The notes below the pieces were generated by a model that saw only the letters and a list, made by a program, of their open reading frames with translations, did not search any database and had not been told where the DNA came from. Positions 52,143 to 60,736 of a stretch of 64,000 bases of DNA are shown here, piece by piece (the first letter of the stretch is position 1; every line of letters begins with the position of its first letter). The translations under genes were made by a program, and so were the position numbers. Source of the DNA: Pseudoflavonifractor sp. MSJ-37 (GTDB lineage: Bacteria > Bacillota > Clostridia > Oscillospirales > Oscillospiraceae); the NCBI RefSeq assembly GCF_018917965.1, contig NZ_JAHLPP010000002.1, positions 186,001-250,000 on the forward strand, in the 5' to 3' direction.

Positions 52143-52171
52143 GAGGGGCCGCCCCAATGGGGCGGCCCCTG
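52143..52171 (-). terminator. GC hairpin after ridA
   Basis: GAGGGGCCGCCCC-AAT-GGGGCGGCCCC; no T-run on either side. Duplicate of 51882-51908. The hairpin CTTCTCAGAAATGC-type region before it (52095-52142) also carries an inverted GTGTCGAA/TTCGACAC pair. Confidence 0.65.
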
Positions 52172-52226
52172 CCGCTGCTTGCTGCTGAAATATATCGAGC
52201 GTCCGTAGATGCTCAAAGGGTCTCTA

Positions 52227-52604
52227 TCAGCCCTTGACGGCGATCGCTTCGATCTCGAAGAGCGCGCCCTTGGGCAGGTTGGCTACTTGATAGCAGGACC
52301 GGGCGGGAGGCTCGGTCTTGAACACATCCGAGTAGATGGCGTTGATGGTGGCGAAGTCGTTGATGTCGGCCAGGAACACGGTGGTCTTGACCACGTCGGT
52401 GTAGTCCATGCCAGCGGCCTTCAGGATCTTGCCCATGCCCTCCAGAGCCAGCTTGGCCTGCTCGGACACGGTCTCGGCCAGGCCGCCCTTGGCCTGGTCC
52501 ACGCCCAACTGGCCGGAGATGAAGAGCATATTGCCCGCCTGCTTGGCGTGGCAGTACGGACCGGTGGCCTTGGGGGCGTCGGGAGCGGTGATCGTCTTGT
52601 TCAT
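52227..52604 (-). CDS. ridA: RidA-family enamine/imine deaminase
   Basis: 125 residues. Hydrolyses reactive 2-aminoacrylate and related imines released by PLP lyases. Seen: KATGPYCHAKQAGNMLFISGQLG, AGMDYTDVVKTTVFLADINDF, and the active-site Arg region EPPARSCYQVANLPKGALFEIEAIA. It is 20 bp downstream of arcC and near the diaminopropionate ammonia-lyase gene, whose reaction makes 2-aminoacrylate, so its role there is direct. Confidence 0.94.
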   Translation of the reverse strand: MNKTITAPDAPKATGPYCHAKQAGNMLFISGQLGVDQAKGGLAETVSEQAKLALEGMGKILKAAGMDYTDVVKTTVFLADINDFATINAIYSDVFKTEPPARSCYQVANLPKGALFEIEAIAVKG

Positions 52605-52624
52605 GGTATCCGCACTCCTTTGGA

Positions 52625-53566
52625 TCAGCAGTGGATGCTGGTACCGGTCTTGCCGGCGACGCCGTCCTTGGCCTTCTCCAGCAGGGTGATCAGAGAGGTG
52701 CGGCCGGGCTTGGACTCGGCGAACTGCAGAGCGGCCTGGACCTTGGGCAGCATGGAGCCGGGGGCGAACTCGCCGTCGGCGATGTACTTCTGGGCCTCGG
52801 CGGGGGTCAGCTCGTCCAGCCACTTCACATCGGGCTTGCCGAAGTGGATGGCGACCTTCTCCACGGCGGTCAGGATGATCAGGCAGTCGGCGTCCAGCTG
52901 CTGAGCCAGCACGCAGGAGGCGAAGTCCTTGTCCACCACAGCGGCCGCGCCGTCCAGACGGTTGCCCTCGGTCTTGAAGACAGGGATGCCGCCGCCGCCG
53001 CAGGCGATGACCACATGACCGGCCTCGACCAGAGCCTTGACGGTCTCGATCTCAGCGATGGCCTGGGGCTTGGGGGAGGCGACCACACGGCGGTAGCCGC
53101 GGCCGGCATCCTCCTTCACCACATAGCCGCGCTCGGCGGCCAGCTTGTCGGCCTCTTCCTTGCTCATGAAAGCGCCGATCGGCTTAGTGGGGTTCTCGAA
53201 CGCAGGATCGTTCCTGTCCACGATGACCTGGGTCAGGACGGTGGCGCAGGACTTGTCGATACCGCGGTCCAGCAGCTCCTCGCGCAGAGCGTTCTGCAGA
53301 TCGTAGCCGATGTAGCCCTGGCTCATAGCCACGCACACGGACAGGGGGCAGGGGATGTACTTCTCAGGGTCCGAACGGGTCAGCTCGGTCATGGCGTTCT
53401 GGATCATGCCGACCTGGGGGCCGTTGCCGTGGGCGATGATGACCTCATGCCCCTCCTGGATCAGGTCCGCGATGGCCTTGGAGGTCTGCTGGACCGCGAC
53501 CATCTGCTCGGGCAGGTTATTGCCGAGGGCGTTGCCGCCCAGGGCGATGACGATTCTCTTTCCCAT
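52625..53566 (-). CDS. arcC: Carbamate kinase
   Basis: Makes ATP from carbamoyl phosphate and ADP. 313 residues from ATG 53566 (GAGGTG eight bases upstream). Seen: GKRIVIALGGNALG, HGNGPQVGMI, SVCVAMSQGYIGYDLQNAL, CGGGGIPV and LTPAEAQKYIADGEFAPGSM, all carbamate-kinase signatures. No arcA or arcB is nearby, so the carbamoyl phosphate is more likely from an oxamate/allantoin-type or YgeW-type transcarbamylase than from arginine. It has its own promoter with a palindromic operator. Confidence 0.96.
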   Translation of the reverse strand: MGKRIVIALGGNALGNNLPEQMVAVQQTSKAIADLIQEGHEVIIAHGNGPQVGMIQNAMTELTRSDPEKYIPCPLSVCVAMSQGYIGYDLQNALREELLDRGIDKSCATVLTQVIVDRNDPAFENPTKPIGAFMSKEEADKLAAERGYVVKEDAGRGYRRVVASPKPQAIAEIETVKALVEAGHVVIACGGGGIPVFKTEGNRLDGAAAVVDKDFASCVLAQQLDADCLIILTAVEKVAIHFGKPDVKWLDELTPAEAQKYIADGEFAPGSMLPKVQAALQFAESKPGRTSLITLLEKAKDGVAGKTGTSIHC

Positions 53567-53625
53567 GTATCTCACACCTCTTCATTTTTGCGCGCTTGAA
53601 ACGCGCAGTCTAATTCGATACAGCT

Positions 53626-53672
53626 ATCATAAAGCTTAAGTCATCAGATGTCAATCGATTTTCACAAATCGA
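53626..53672 (-). promoter_or_regulatory. arcC-ridA promoter with palindromic operator
   Basis: -35 TTGACA (53649-53654), 17 bp, -10 TATGAT (53626-53631). Immediately upstream is a perfect 7-bp inverted repeat TCGATTT-TCAC-AAATCGA (53655-53672), well placed for an activator or repressor. The leader carries a GCGCGTTTCAAGCGCGC hairpin (53590-53606). Confidence 0.7.
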
Positions 53673-53764
53673 CCTGTCAAAAAAGGATCTGTGTTCAACA
53701 TCCGATCCGTCATTTCCGGAAGGCGGGATCCAAATGGTCCGGGACCGTCCCGCCGCGGGAACGA

Positions 53765-53799
53765 CATACGGCGGCCCCAGCTGACGGGACCGCCGTATG
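53765..53799 (-). terminator. Hairpin after ygeX
   Basis: 10-bp stem CATACGGCGG / CCGCCGTATG, no strong T-run on the reverse strand. Confidence 0.6.
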
Positions 53800-53825
53800 A
53801 GATGTTCTCGGTACAGCAGGGGCGC

Positions 53826-55094
53826 TTACTTGTTCAGGCGATAGCCCTCGTACTCGCCCAGAGGCGTGCCGGTGGTGGGATACTCGCCGTCCCAGATGAT
53901 GCGGCGGAACTTCTGAGGATCGGTGTTGCCCTCGGTGGAGATCATCAGCACCTGGCTGAAGCGGTCCAGCTCCAGGTACTCCTTCAGATCCTTGTAGTCG
54001 GGGTTGTTCATGATGGCGTCCAGACAGCCCATGCCCACAGCGCCGGACTCGCCGGAGGTGACCACGGGGTCGCCGTCGCAGGGGACGGCCAGCATGCGCA
54101 TGCCCTTGGCGGACACCCAGTCGGGGCAGGAGGTGAACACGCTGGAGTGGTTGCGCAGGATGTCCCAGCCGATGATGTTGGGCTCACCGCAGGCCAGGCC
54201 GGCCATGATGGTCTTCAGGTCGCCGGTGACGATGCGGGGATTGCCGTCGCCCACCAGAGCGCTGCGGAACAGGCAGTCTGCCGCGGCGGTCTCCATGATG
54301 ACGACCTTCGGGGGATCGTTGGGGAACAGGTTCTGGAAGAAGCCCTGGATGGCGCCGGCCAGAGAGCCCACGCCCGCCTGCACGAAGATGTGGGTGGGGC
54401 GGTTCACGCCGATCTGGCGCAGCTGCTCGGCGGCCTCAGAGGCCATGGTGCCGTAGCCCTGCATGATCCAGGAGGGGATGTCCTCATAGCCCTCCCAGGC
54501 GGTGTCCTGGACGATGACGCCGTTCTCGCACTCGTCGGCCTCAGCGGCGGCCATACGGACACAGTCGTCGTAGTTCACGTCCTCGATGGTGACCTTGGCG
54601 CCCTCCTTGGCGATGTTGTTGTAGCGGGCCATGGAGCTGCCCTTGGGCATATGGACCACAGCCTTCTGGCCCAGACGGTTGGCGGCCCACGCCACGCCGC
54701 GGCCGTGGTTGCCGTCAGTAGCGGTGAAGAAGGTGGCCTGGCCGAACTCCTGGCGCAGCTTCTCGCTGGTCATGTAGTCGTAGGTCATCTCGGACACGTC
54801 CTTGCCCATCTGCTGGGCGATGTAGCGGGCCATGGCGAAGGAGCCGCCCAGGACCTTGAACGCGTTCAGGCCGAACCGGTAGGACTCATCCTTCACATAG
54901 ATGCCGCCCAGGCCCATATACTGCGCCATGCGGGTCAGGTTGGCCAGGGGAGTGATAGAATACTGGGGGAAGCTGCTGTGGAAGGCACGGGCCTTGGCCA
55001 CGTTCTCCAGAGACATGATGTCCAGCCACTTGTCATCGCTCTTCGGTACCCGGTTGGGCACCCACTTGATCTGTTCCATCTCCATTTTGATCAT
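53826..55094 (-). CDS. ygeX: Diaminopropionate ammonia-lyase
   Basis: PLP enzyme that splits 2,3-diaminopropionate to pyruvate and two ammonia through 2-aminoacrylate. 422 residues. Seen: PLP-lysine region RFGLNAFKVLGGSFA, TATDGNHGRGVAWAA (glycine/Asn loop), FVQAGVGSLAGAI, and SGESGAVGMG near the C-terminus. YgeX occurs in the yge/xdh-type anaerobic purine and urate degradation clusters. Start taken at ATG 55094; ATGs at 55085 and 55079 are also possible. Own promoter. Confidence 0.95.
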   Translation of the reverse strand: MIKMEMEQIKWVPNRVPKSDDKWLDIMSLENVAKARAFHSSFPQYSITPLANLTRMAQYMGLGGIYVKDESYRFGLNAFKVLGGSFAMARYIAQQMGKDVSEMTYDYMTSEKLRQEFGQATFFTATDGNHGRGVAWAANRLGQKAVVHMPKGSSMARYNNIAKEGAKVTIEDVNYDDCVRMAAAEADECENGVIVQDTAWEGYEDIPSWIMQGYGTMASEAAEQLRQIGVNRPTHIFVQAGVGSLAGAIQGFFQNLFPNDPPKVVIMETAAADCLFRSALVGDGNPRIVTGDLKTIMAGLACGEPNIIGWDILRNHSSVFTSCPDWVSAKGMRMLAVPCDGDPVVTSGESGAVGMGCLDAIMNNPDYKDLKEYLELDRFSQVLMISTEGNTDPQKFRRIIWDGEYPTTGTPLGEYEGYRLNK

Positions 55095-55157
55095 TCGCCT
55101 CCGTAAAAAACTATAGAGATCAAATCGTGGAGTTCACACTCCGCATTTTATAGAGAC

Positions 55158-55186
55158 ATCATATCAATATCGGAGTCATAAGTCAA
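55158..55186 (-). promoter_or_regulatory. ygeX promoter
   Basis: -35 TTGACT (55181-55186), 17 bp, -10 TATGAT (55158-55163). Two direct TCTCTATA repeats (about 55104-55111 and 55147-55154) lie in the leader and may be regulator sites. Confidence 0.65.
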
Positions 55187-55235
55187 GGAGCGAGAGTGCC
55201 ATTTGCGGGGTGTTCCGTCATATTTTTTGAAGGGT

Positions 55236-55317
55236 GTGTCCTCGCCTGCACAGCTGTCGGCGGCTCTGCCGCCTTACGGATGCGGCATACTCCCCTTGCA
55301 GGTGCGGACGGCCGCCC
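55236..55317 (+). repeat. Dispersed repeat B, copy 2
   Basis: About 82 bp starting GTGTCCTCGC and ending GGTGCGGACGGCCGCC, with TTACGGATGCGGCATACTCC in common with copy 1 at 48266. Lies in the 335-bp gap between ygeX and ilvE; apart from the ygeX promoter and the ilvE terminator I see no gene in it. Confidence 0.82.
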
Positions 55318-55372
55318 CTGTGATATTCGTTCCGCTCGCGGGGCGGGGCAAAAACCACCGCGGTCCACCGAC

Positions 55373-55409
55373 AAAAAAAGAGGCAGGCCCTTGTTCAGAG
55401 CCCGCCTCT
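55373..55409 (-). terminator. Terminator after ilvE
   Basis: AGAGGC-GGGC...GGCCT-GCCTCT stem with seven T on the reverse strand. Confidence 0.85.
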
Positions 55410-55430
55410 CATACGGTCATGCGATCTGGA

Positions 55431-56495
55431 TCACAGCTTCACGGTCCAGCCGTGGGTATCCTCCTTCGTGCCCCACTGGATACCGGTCAGGGTATCGTAG
55501 AGCTTCTGGGTGACGGGGCCGATGTTGCCGCCGTTCACCTTGGCGCACAGGCCGTTCCAGTCCATCTCGCCGATGGGGGAGATGACGGCGGCGGTGCCGG
55601 TGCCCCAGGCCTCGTCCAGCTTGCCGGCCTTGGCCGCGTCGAAGAGCTCCTGAGCGGTGATCAGGCGCTCCTCCACCTCCAGGCCCCAGGACCGCAGGAG
55701 CTCCAGGCAGGAGCGGCGGGTGATGCCGGGCAGCACAGAGCCGGTCAGCTTGGGGGTGATGACCTTGCCGTCCACCTTGAACATGACGTTCATGGAGCCG
55801 ACTTCCTCGATATACTTGCGCTCCACGCCGTCCAGCCACAGGACCTGAGCGAAGCCCTGCTCCTCGGCCCGCTCGCCGGCGCGGATGGAGGCGGCGTAGT
55901 TGCCGCCGCACTTGGTGTAGCCGGTGCCGCCGCGGACGGCGCGGACATCCTCGTTCTCCACATAGATGCGGACGGGATCGATGCCCTCCTTATAGTAAGC
56001 GCCCACGGGGCAGCAGATGATGCAGAACAGATAGCTCTTGCTGGCGTGTACGCCCACGCTGGTGTCGGTGGCGAACACGAAGGGACGGATGTACAGAGAG
56101 GTGCCCGGCTCGCTGGGGACCCAGTCCTCGTCCACCTTCACCAGAGCCTTGACGGCATCCACGAAGATGTCCTCCGGCACAGGGGCGATGCACAGGCGCT
56201 CGCAGGAGTCGATCATGCGCTGGGCGTTGCAGTCCGGGCGGAACAGCTGCACGCCGCCGTCAGGACGGCGGTAGGCCTTCAGGCCCTCGAAGACCTCCTG
56301 CGCATAGTGGAACACCATGCTGGAGGGATCCAGGGAGAGGGGGCCGTAGGGGACGATGCGGCCGTCGTGCCAGCCCTTGCCGGCGTCATAGTTCATCAGG
56401 AACATATGGTCGGTGAAGCTGTGGCCGAACACCAGGGTCTTGGGATCAGGCTTAGTCTTGAATTTCGTCGGATGCTGGATAGGGAACTGGTTCAT
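55431..56495 (-). CDS. ilvE: Branched-chain amino-acid aminotransferase
   Basis: 354 residues, the longer eukaryotic-like class of BCAT. Last step of Leu/Ile/Val synthesis or first of their breakdown. Seen: HYAQEVFEGLKAYR, SLYIRPFVFATD, TKCGGNYAASIRAGERAEEQGFAQVLWLDG with the PLP Lys region upstream, EEVGSMNVMFK, LPGITRRSCLEL. ATG 56495 is preceded by AGGAGG; the longer frame is not supported. Single gene with its own promoter; no T-box is visible in the ~95-nt leader. Confidence 0.95.
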   Translation of the reverse strand: MNQFPIQHPTKFKTKPDPKTLVFGHSFTDHMFLMNYDAGKGWHDGRIVPYGPLSLDPSSMVFHYAQEVFEGLKAYRRPDGGVQLFRPDCNAQRMIDSCERLCIAPVPEDIFVDAVKALVKVDEDWVPSEPGTSLYIRPFVFATDTSVGVHASKSYLFCIICCPVGAYYKEGIDPVRIYVENEDVRAVRGGTGYTKCGGNYAASIRAGERAEEQGFAQVLWLDGVERKYIEEVGSMNVMFKVDGKVITPKLTGSVLPGITRRSCLELLRSWGLEVEERLITAQELFDAAKAGKLDEAWGTGTAAVISPIGEMDWNGLCAKVNGGNIGPVTQKLYDTLTGIQWGTKEDTHGWTVKL

Positions 56496-56596
56496 CAGAT
56501 TTGACCTCCTGTCATTGCGATCGAACCGCTTCCCGTCCTCGCGGCGGTACACCTGGGGGCGGCTTCAGCGAGTTGAACCGTTTTGGATGATGAAGT

Positions 56597-56625
56597 ATTA
56601 TACCAGCCTCTATCCAGATCTGCAA
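56597..56625 (-). promoter_or_regulatory. ilvE promoter
   Basis: -35 TTGCAG (56620-56625), 17 bp, -10 TATAAT (56597-56602). The rest of the 350-bp gap to gdpP is A+T-rich; a forward TATAAT at 56788-56793 is a possible gdpP -10 but lacks a clear -35. Confidence 0.75.
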
Positions 56626-56846
56626 GGGCTTTTTGCGCTTCCTGCACGCTGTTCCGCCCAAAAAACGGTGTCTGATCGCACTTTTCCTTCTCTCTGTTTT
56701 GTGTTATGATACAGGAGTGTGGATATCCTCTCCCCATTGGCCGGCCGCGGCAAAAATCATGATCCACGATCCACGCTTCTTATGATATAATGTTGAGATC
56801 CGGTATGTCACACTGCGCGCCCCCCTTGGCGCAAGGAGGTCCCTCT

Positions 56847-58835
56847 ATGCGGAAAAAGAAGCTGTCCCGCCTGCTGGAGCCGGGCTATCAGCTCTATTTC
56901 ATCTGTCTGGCAGTCTTTGCCCTGCTCTCCGTGGTATTCGATCCGGTCCTCGGCGCGGCGGAGGGCGCGGTGGTGGTCCTGCTCTATGTCTATTTCCGGC
57001 ACAACAGCACCCAGCGCCAGAAAGAGATCCTCAAGTATATCGACAGCGTCACCTGCAACATGGATGAGGCCACCAAGGACACCATGCTCAACGCGCCGCT
57101 CCCCATGGTCATCTTCCGGCCCGAGAGCGACGAGGTCATCTGGTCCAACGACCGGTTCCTCCAGATCACCGGCGCGCGGGAGCACCTCTTCGACACCAAG
57201 CTCTCCGCCGTGGTGCCCGACTTCTCCTCCCGCTGGCTCATGGAGGGCAAGACCGAGTGTCCCGTGGAGGTCGAGCTGGAACAGCGCCGCTTCCTGGTGT
57301 TCGGTCATCTGATCCGCACCGACGAGAAGGGCGCCCACAGCTTCCTGGCCACCACCTACTGGGTGGACGTGACCGACTACTCCTCCGTGCGGGAGGCCTT
57401 TTATGGCTCCCGCCCTTTGTGCGCCATCCTGACGGTGGACAACTATGAGGAGCTCATGAAGGGCATCAGCGAGAACGAGCGCTCCGCCGTCCTCAGCGCC
57501 ATCGACGAACAGATCAGCGCCTGGACCAAGCCCACCGGCGGCCTGCTGTGCAAGTATGACCGGGACCGGTATCTTTTCCTCTTCCAGGAGCGGTTCCTCC
57601 CCAGCCTGCGGGAGGGCAAGTTCGCCATCCTGGACGGGGTGCGGAGCGTGCTCAACCCCAAGGGCATGGCCGCCACCCTCTCCATCGGCATGGGGCGGGA
57701 CGCGGACACCTTCCAGGATCTGTTCCAGTACGCGGCCCTCTCGGTGGAGATGGCCCTCTCCCGGGGCGGCGACCAGGTGGTCATCAAGAACAAGTTCAAC
57801 TTCGAATTCTTCGGCGGCCACACGAAAGAGCAGGAGCGCCGCACCAAGGTCAAGAGCCGGGTCATGTCCAGCGCCCTGGGCGAGCTGATCGCCGACGCCT
57901 CCCATGTGTTCGTCATGGGGCACAAGTTCCCGGACTTCGACTGCATCGGCGCCGCCGCCGGCGTCTGCGCCATCGCTCGGAAGAAGGGCACTCCCGTCTA
58001 TTTCATCAAGGACCCGGACCCCAACCCCGCCGGAGACATGGTGGCCCGGCTCTCGGAGCTCCCGGAGTACAAGGGCGTGTTCCTCTCCTCCCAGGACGCC
58101 ATGGTCCTGGCCGACTCCCGCTCCCTGCTGGTGGTGGTGGACACCAACCGGCCGGAGCAGACCGTGTCCGAGGACCTGCTCCTCTCCTGCACCAAGGTGG
58201 CGGTGATCGACCACCACCGCCGGGCGGCCACCTATATCGCCGACGCGGCGCTGAACTTCCACGAGCCCTATGCTTCCTCTGCCAGCGAGCTGGTCACGGA
58301 ACTGCTCCAGTACCTGCTGGAGCCGGTCGATCTGCTCAAGACCGAGGCCGAGGCCCTGCTGGCCGGCATCGTGCTGGACACCAAGCAGTTCACCATGCGC
58401 ACTGGGAGCCGCACCTTCGAGGCGGCCTCCTTCCTCCGCCGGGCGGGGGCCGACACCGGCGATGTGCGCAAGCTGTTCCAGAACGATCTGGACGGCACCA
58501 TCGCCCGCTATGACATCATCCGGAACGCCCGGATGTACCGGGACGGCATCGCCGTGGCCGTGGTGGACCACACCGTGGGCCGTGTGGTGGCCGCCCAGGC
58601 CGCAGACGAGCTCCTCAACATCTCCGGCGTGGACGCCTCCTTCGTCCTCTTCCCGGACGGAGAGCGGGTCATCATCTCCGGCCGCTCCATGGGAGACACC
58701 AACGTCCAGTTCATCCTGGAAAAGCTGGGCGGCGGCGGCAACGCCAGTGCCGCCGGCGGTCAGATCCCCGGCACGCTGGACGAGGTGTCCCGGAAGCTCC
58801 TGGCCGCCATCGACCAGTACTTCGAGGAGGACTGA
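56847..58835 (+). CDS. gdpP: GdpP-type DHH/DHHA1 cyclic-di-AMP phosphodiesterase
   Basis: 662 residues from ATG 56847 (AAGGAGG upstream). Breaks down c-di-AMP at the membrane. Seen in order: two N-terminal membrane helices (LYFICLAVFALLSVVFDPVL, AAEGAVVVLLYVYF), a PAS-like domain, a degenerate GGDEF domain (SRGGDQVVI), a DHH domain with MGHKFPDFDCIGAA, VVDTNRPEQ and VIDHHRR, and a DHHA1 domain with GGGGNASAAGGQ. The motif HKFPDFD supplies the metal ligands. Adjacent to rplI and dnaB as in other Firmicutes. Confidence 0.95.
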   Translation: MRKKKLSRLLEPGYQLYFICLAVFALLSVVFDPVLGAAEGAVVVLLYVYFRHNSTQRQKEILKYIDSVTCNMDEATKDTMLNAPLPMVIFRPESDEVIWSNDRFLQITGAREHLFDTKLSAVVPDFSSRWLMEGKTECPVEVELEQRRFLVFGHLIRTDEKGAHSFLATTYWVDVTDYSSVREAFYGSRPLCAILTVDNYEELMKGISENERSAVLSAIDEQISAWTKPTGGLLCKYDRDRYLFLFQERFLPSLREGKFAILDGVRSVLNPKGMAATLSIGMGRDADTFQDLFQYAALSVEMALSRGGDQVVIKNKFNFEFFGGHTKEQERRTKVKSRVMSSALGELIADASHVFVMGHKFPDFDCIGAAAGVCAIARKKGTPVYFIKDPDPNPAGDMVARLSELPEYKGVFLSSQDAMVLADSRSLLVVVDTNRPEQTVSEDLLLSCTKVAVIDHHRRAATYIADAALNFHEPYASSASELVTELLQYLLEPVDLLKTEAEALLAGIVLDTKQFTMRTGSRTFEAASFLRRAGADTGDVRKLFQNDLDGTIARYDIIRNARMYRDGIAVAVVDHTVGRVVAAQAADELLNISGVDASFVLFPDGERVIISGRSMGDTNVQFILEKLGGGGNASAAGGQIPGTLDEVSRKLLAAIDQYFEED

Positions 58836-58904
58836 CCGCACCGGACCATACACACCATCCTTTCCCCGTGTGGAGAAGGACAAGATAAGAAAGGAAGATC
58901 CAAC

Positions 58905-59351
58905 ATGAAAGTGATCCTGCAGCAGGACGTGAAGGGCCAGGGCAAGAAGGGCCAGATGATCGAGGCCAGCGACGGCTACGCCCGCAATTTCCTCCTCCCC
59001 CGGAAGCTGGCCGTGCTGGCCACCCCCGAGAACCTGAACACCATGAAGCTCCAGGAGAAGGCCCGCCGGGCCCAGGAGGCCGCGGAGCGGGCCGAGGCCG
59101 AGGCCATCGCCAAGAAGCTCAAGGACATCACCGTGCAGGTGAAGGCCAAGGCCGGCAACGGCGGCCGTCTTTTCGGCTCCGTCACCTCCAAGGAGATCTC
59201 CGACGCTCTGAAGGAGCAGTTCGACGTGGTCATCCCCAAGACCAAGATCGTCCAGGACGAGCCCATCAAGGCCTTCGGCGGCTATGAGCTCAAGTGCAAG
59301 CTGGGCTATGAGGTCGTGGGCACCCTGAAGGTCATGGTCACGGAACTGTAA
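58905..59351 (+). CDS. rplI: 50S ribosomal protein L9
   Basis: 148 residues. Seen: MKVILQQDVKGQGKKGQMIEASDGYARNF (family signature over the first 30 residues), the long connecting helix rich in Ala/Glu/Lys, and the C-terminal domain (GGRLFGSVTSKEISDALKEQ). 69 bp after gdpP, 33 bp before dnaB. Confidence 0.98.
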   Translation: MKVILQQDVKGQGKKGQMIEASDGYARNFLLPRKLAVLATPENLNTMKLQEKARRAQEAAERAEAEAIAKKLKDITVQVKAKAGNGGRLFGSVTSKEISDALKEQFDVVIPKTKIVQDEPIKAFGGYELKCKLGYEVVGTLKVMVTEL

Positions 59352-59384
59352 CGCCATCCCCAAACGAAAAAGGAGGTGGTCCCC

Positions 59385-60731
59385 ATGGACGAAGCGCTCC
59401 TCACCCGGCAGATGCCCCACTCTGTGGAGGCCGAACAGAGCGTCCTGGGCGCCATGCTCATCGACGCCCGCTGTGTGCCCGAGGTGATCGAGTCCCTCAA
59501 GAGCGAGGACTTCTATGTCAAGCAGAACCGGGACATCTATGACACCATCTACTCCATGTTCAACTTCTCCCAGACCATCGACCCGGTGACGGTGCTGGAG
59601 CACATGAAGCAGAACGGCGTCTATGACGAGAACACCTCCCGCAACTATGTCCTCCAGCTCATGGAGATCACCCCCACGGCGGCCAATGTGAAGGAATATG
59701 TGGCCATCGTGAAGGACAAGTCCCTCCTCCGGCGGATCGCCGAGACGGCCGGGGCCATGACCGCCATGATCCAGGAGGGCACCGGCACTGCCCAGGATGT
59801 GCTGGAGGCTGCGGAACAGCGGATCTATGCCATCCGGCAGGGCCGGGCCGCCCGGGGACTGGAACACATCTCCGGCGTGATCCTGAACGTATACGAGCGG
59901 CTGGCCGAGCTGGCCGCCAGCGACTCCGCCGTCCCCGGACTGTCCACCGGCCTGCCCGACGTGGACATGGCCATCTCCGGCCTGAACAAGTCCGACCTGA
60001 TCCTGCTGGCCGCCCGCCCCGGCATGGGCAAGACCTCCTTCGCCCTGAACGTCCTGCTCCACGCGGGCAAGTTCTCCGGCAAGACGGTGGTGTTCTTCTC
60101 TCTGGAGATGAGCCGGGAACAGCTGGCCATGCGTCTGATCTCCGGCGAGTCCTTCGTGGACAATAAGAAGCTGGTCACCGGCCGGCTCAACGACGAGGAT
60201 TGGTCCCGGATCGCGGCGGCCTCCGCCGCCCTGAACAAGACCCGGATCCTGATCGACGACGACCCCTCCCTCAGCGTGGCCGACATGAACGCCAAGTGCC
60301 GCCGGGTGGACGATCTTGGCCTGGTGGTGATCGACTACCTCCAGCTCATGACCTCCGCCGGGGAAAAGACCCGCTCCGGGGACAACCGCCAGCAGATCGT
60401 GTCCGACATCTCCCGGGCCCTGAAGATCATGGCCAAGGAGCTGAACGTGCCGGTGGTCTGCCTGTCCCAGCTCTCCCGCGGACCGGAGAGCCGCACCAAC
60501 AAGCGGCCCATGCTCTCCGATCTGCGCGAGTCCGGCGCCATCGAGCAGGACGCCGATATCGTCATGTTCCTCTACCGGGACGACTACTATAACGAGGACA
60601 GCGAGGACCACAATCTGGCCGAGTGCATCATCGCCAAGAACCGCCACGGCGAGACGGGCACGGTGGAGCTCCAGTGGCTGCCGGAGTACACCACCTTCTC
60701 CTCCATCGACCGGCGGCATCAGGAGTTTTGA
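59385..60731 (+). CDS. dnaB: Replicative DNA helicase
   Basis: 448 residues. Unwinds DNA at the replication fork (DnaC in Bacillus naming). Seen: N-terminal PHSVEAEQSVLGAMLID, Walker A ARPGMGKTSFA, Walker B LGLVVIDYLQLM, and LSQLSRGPESRTNKRPMLSD with the arginine finger region. ATG 59385 (AGGAGG upstream) is used rather than GTG 59376. No intein. Confidence 0.97.
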   Translation: MDEALLTRQMPHSVEAEQSVLGAMLIDARCVPEVIESLKSEDFYVKQNRDIYDTIYSMFNFSQTIDPVTVLEHMKQNGVYDENTSRNYVLQLMEITPTAANVKEYVAIVKDKSLLRRIAETAGAMTAMIQEGTGTAQDVLEAAEQRIYAIRQGRAARGLEHISGVILNVYERLAELAASDSAVPGLSTGLPDVDMAISGLNKSDLILLAARPGMGKTSFALNVLLHAGKFSGKTVVFFSLEMSREQLAMRLISGESFVDNKKLVTGRLNDEDWSRIAAASAALNKTRILIDDDPSLSVADMNAKCRRVDDLGLVVIDYLQLMTSAGEKTRSGDNRQQIVSDISRALKIMAKELNVPVVCLSQLSRGPESRTNKRPMLSDLRESGAIEQDADIVMFLYRDDYYNEDSEDHNLAECIIAKNRHGETGTVELQWLPEYTTFSSIDRRHQEF

Positions 60732-60736
60732 CCGGC

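Noticed and set aside
56510-56595. Possible T-box before ilvE (GTACCGCCGCG)
   Set aside because: The leader is only about 95 nt, too short for a T-box, and no AGGGTGG core or terminator is present.
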